A stretch of DNA of 5,888 bases, taken from Sphingobacteriaceae bacterium (GTDB taxonomy: Bacteria; Bacteroidota; Bacteroidia; B-17B0; Aurantibacillaceae). Location of the stretch: the NCBI GenBank assembly GCA_025360355.1, contig JANYCL010000329.1, positions 1 to 5,888 of the forward strand. Direction: 5' to 3'. Position 1 is the first letter of the stretch, and the number at the start of each line of letters is the position of its first letter. Below the pieces are notes generated by a model. It was not told where the DNA came from, made no database searches, and saw only the letters and a program-made list of their open reading frames with translations. A program made the translations under genes and the position numbers. This document shows positions 4,980 to 5,888 of the stretch, piece after piece.

Positions 4980-5888
4980 ATGTTTAAAAAAATATTAATC
5001 GCTAACAGAGGAGAGATTGCCTTACGGATAATCCGGACTTGTCGCGAGATGGGAATTAAAACAGTTGCTGTTTATTCAACAGCCGATAAAGAATCATTGC
5101 ATGTAAAATTTGCTGATGAAGCTGTTTGTATTGGTCCACCGCCAAGTAAAGAAAGTTATTTAAGCATGTCGACTATTATTGCTGCTGCAGAAATTACAAA
5201 TGCAGATGCAATTCATCCGGGTTATGGTTTCTTAAGTGAGAATGCAAAATTCTCTGAGATCTGTCGCCAGAATAAAATAAAATTTATTGGTGCATCACCC
5301 GAAATGATAAATAAAATGGGTGATAAAAGTAATGCAAAGGCTACCATGAAAGAAGCAGGTGTTCCTTGTGTTCCCGGGTCTGATGGTTTGATCGCGAATG
5401 TTGAAGAAGCCAAAAAAATTGCAAAAGAAACTGTTTATCCTGTAATTATTAAAGCGACTGCTGGTGGTGGTGGAAAAGGGATGCGCATTATTTGGAAAGA
5501 AGAAGATCTTGAAGCTTTATGGGATAGCGCAGTTAACGAAGCAACCGCTGCTTTCGGAAATGGTGCCATGTACATGGAAAAATATATTGAAGAACCACGC
5601 CACATCGAAATTCAAATTGTGGGAGATCAATACGGAAAAGCTTGTCATTTAAGTGAGCGCGATTGTTCTATTCAGCGTCGTCACCAAAAGTTAGTGGAAG
5701 AAACACCTTCACCTTTCATGACTCCTGAATTACGCGAAGCAATGGGCGATGCAGCAGTTAAAGCTGCTTTATCAATTGCATACGAAGGAGTAGGGACTGT
5801 AGAATTTTTAGTGGACAAACACCGCAATTTCTATTTCATGGAAATGAATACACGTATTCAGGTGGAGCATCCGATAACTGAAGAAGTA
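4980..5888 (+). CDS. accC: biotin carboxylase subunit of acetyl-CoA carboxylase (3' end outside window)
   Basis: It catalyses ATP-dependent carboxylation of AccB-bound biotin with bicarbonate. 303 residues are visible; E. coli AccC has about 449, so roughly the last third is missing. The frame is intact to the edge. The N-terminal domain begins MFKKILIANRGEIALRIIR and includes HPGYGFLSEN (79-88). The ATP-grasp part shows MGDKSNAK with K116, K158 before the glycine-rich loop GGGGKGM (162-168), and RRHQK (233-237), whose Lys corresponds to E. coli K238. It also shows E275 in GTVEF, and MEMNTRIQVEHP with metal/substrate residues E288, N290 and R292. All key residues present in the visible part are intact. 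The start is fixed by an in-frame TAA at 4971 and by the family N-terminus. It is probably co-transcribed with accB. A biotin-carboxylase domain of a longer pyruvate or propionyl-CoA carboxylase cannot be fully excluded, but the adjacent accB makes it unlikely. Confidence 0.96.
   Translation, partial: MFKKILIANRGEIALRIIRTCREMGIKTVAVYSTADKESLHVKFADEAVCIGPPPSKESYLSMSTIIAAAEITNADAIHPGYGFLSENAKFSEICRQNKIKFIGASPEMINKMGDKSNAKATMKEAGVPCVPGSDGLIANVEEAKKIAKETVYPVIIKATAGGGGKGMRIIWKEEDLEALWDSAVNEATAAFGNGAMYMEKYIEEPRHIEIQIVGDQYGKACHLSERDCSIQRRHQKLVEETPSPFMTPELREAMGDAAVKAALSIAYEGVGTVEFLVDKHRNFYFMEMNTRIQVEHPITEEV

Overview
The window looks like a stretch of chromosome from an AT-rich member of the Bacteroidota. 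The evidence is a secreted protein with a type IX secretion (T9SS) C-terminal sorting domain, SPOR-like repeats of the style common in that phylum, perfect matches to the Bacteroidota housekeeping promoter element TAnnTTTG upstream of two metabolic genes, and A-rich leaders without Shine-Dalgarno sequences. All supported genes lie on the + strand. Genus cannot be told from this sequence.

Layout. (1) 2-829: the 3' part of a gene for a protein with at least three SPOR-like repeats, cut by the left edge. (2) 893-1141: a small exported Lys/Glu-rich protein of unknown function, closed by a strong terminator with a GNRA-type loop (1161-1193). (3) 1212-1227: a near-perfect sigma-54 (-24/-12) promoter, followed at 1289-2875 by a 528-residue T9SS cargo protein with an adhesin-like, Cys-rich architecture. 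(4) 2951-4183: NADP-dependent isocitrate dehydrogenase of the eukaryote-like homodimeric type, with its own TAnnTTTG element and a strong terminator. (5) 4378-4878 accB (biotin carboxyl carrier protein) and 4980-5888 accC (biotin carboxylase, cut by the right edge). They are preceded by a TAnnTTTG element and a leader hairpin, and separated by an unusual 8-bp-phased inverted repeat.

How the genes work together. The first half is cell-envelope and secretion oriented: SPOR repeats, a small exported protein and a T9SS cargo. The second half is core carbon metabolism. Isocitrate dehydrogenase yields NADPH and 2-oxoglutarate. AccB and AccC carry out the biotin-carboxylation half-reaction of acetyl-CoA carboxylase, which commits carbon to NADPH-consuming fatty-acid synthesis. 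The terminator between icd and accB argues that these are separate transcription units. The carboxyltransferase genes accA and accD are not visible.

No mobile element, CRISPR array, RNA gene or clearly new multi-gene system was found. The least explained parts are non-coding: the accB-accC inverted repeat, the accB leader hairpin, and the sigma-54-like site before the T9SS cargo.
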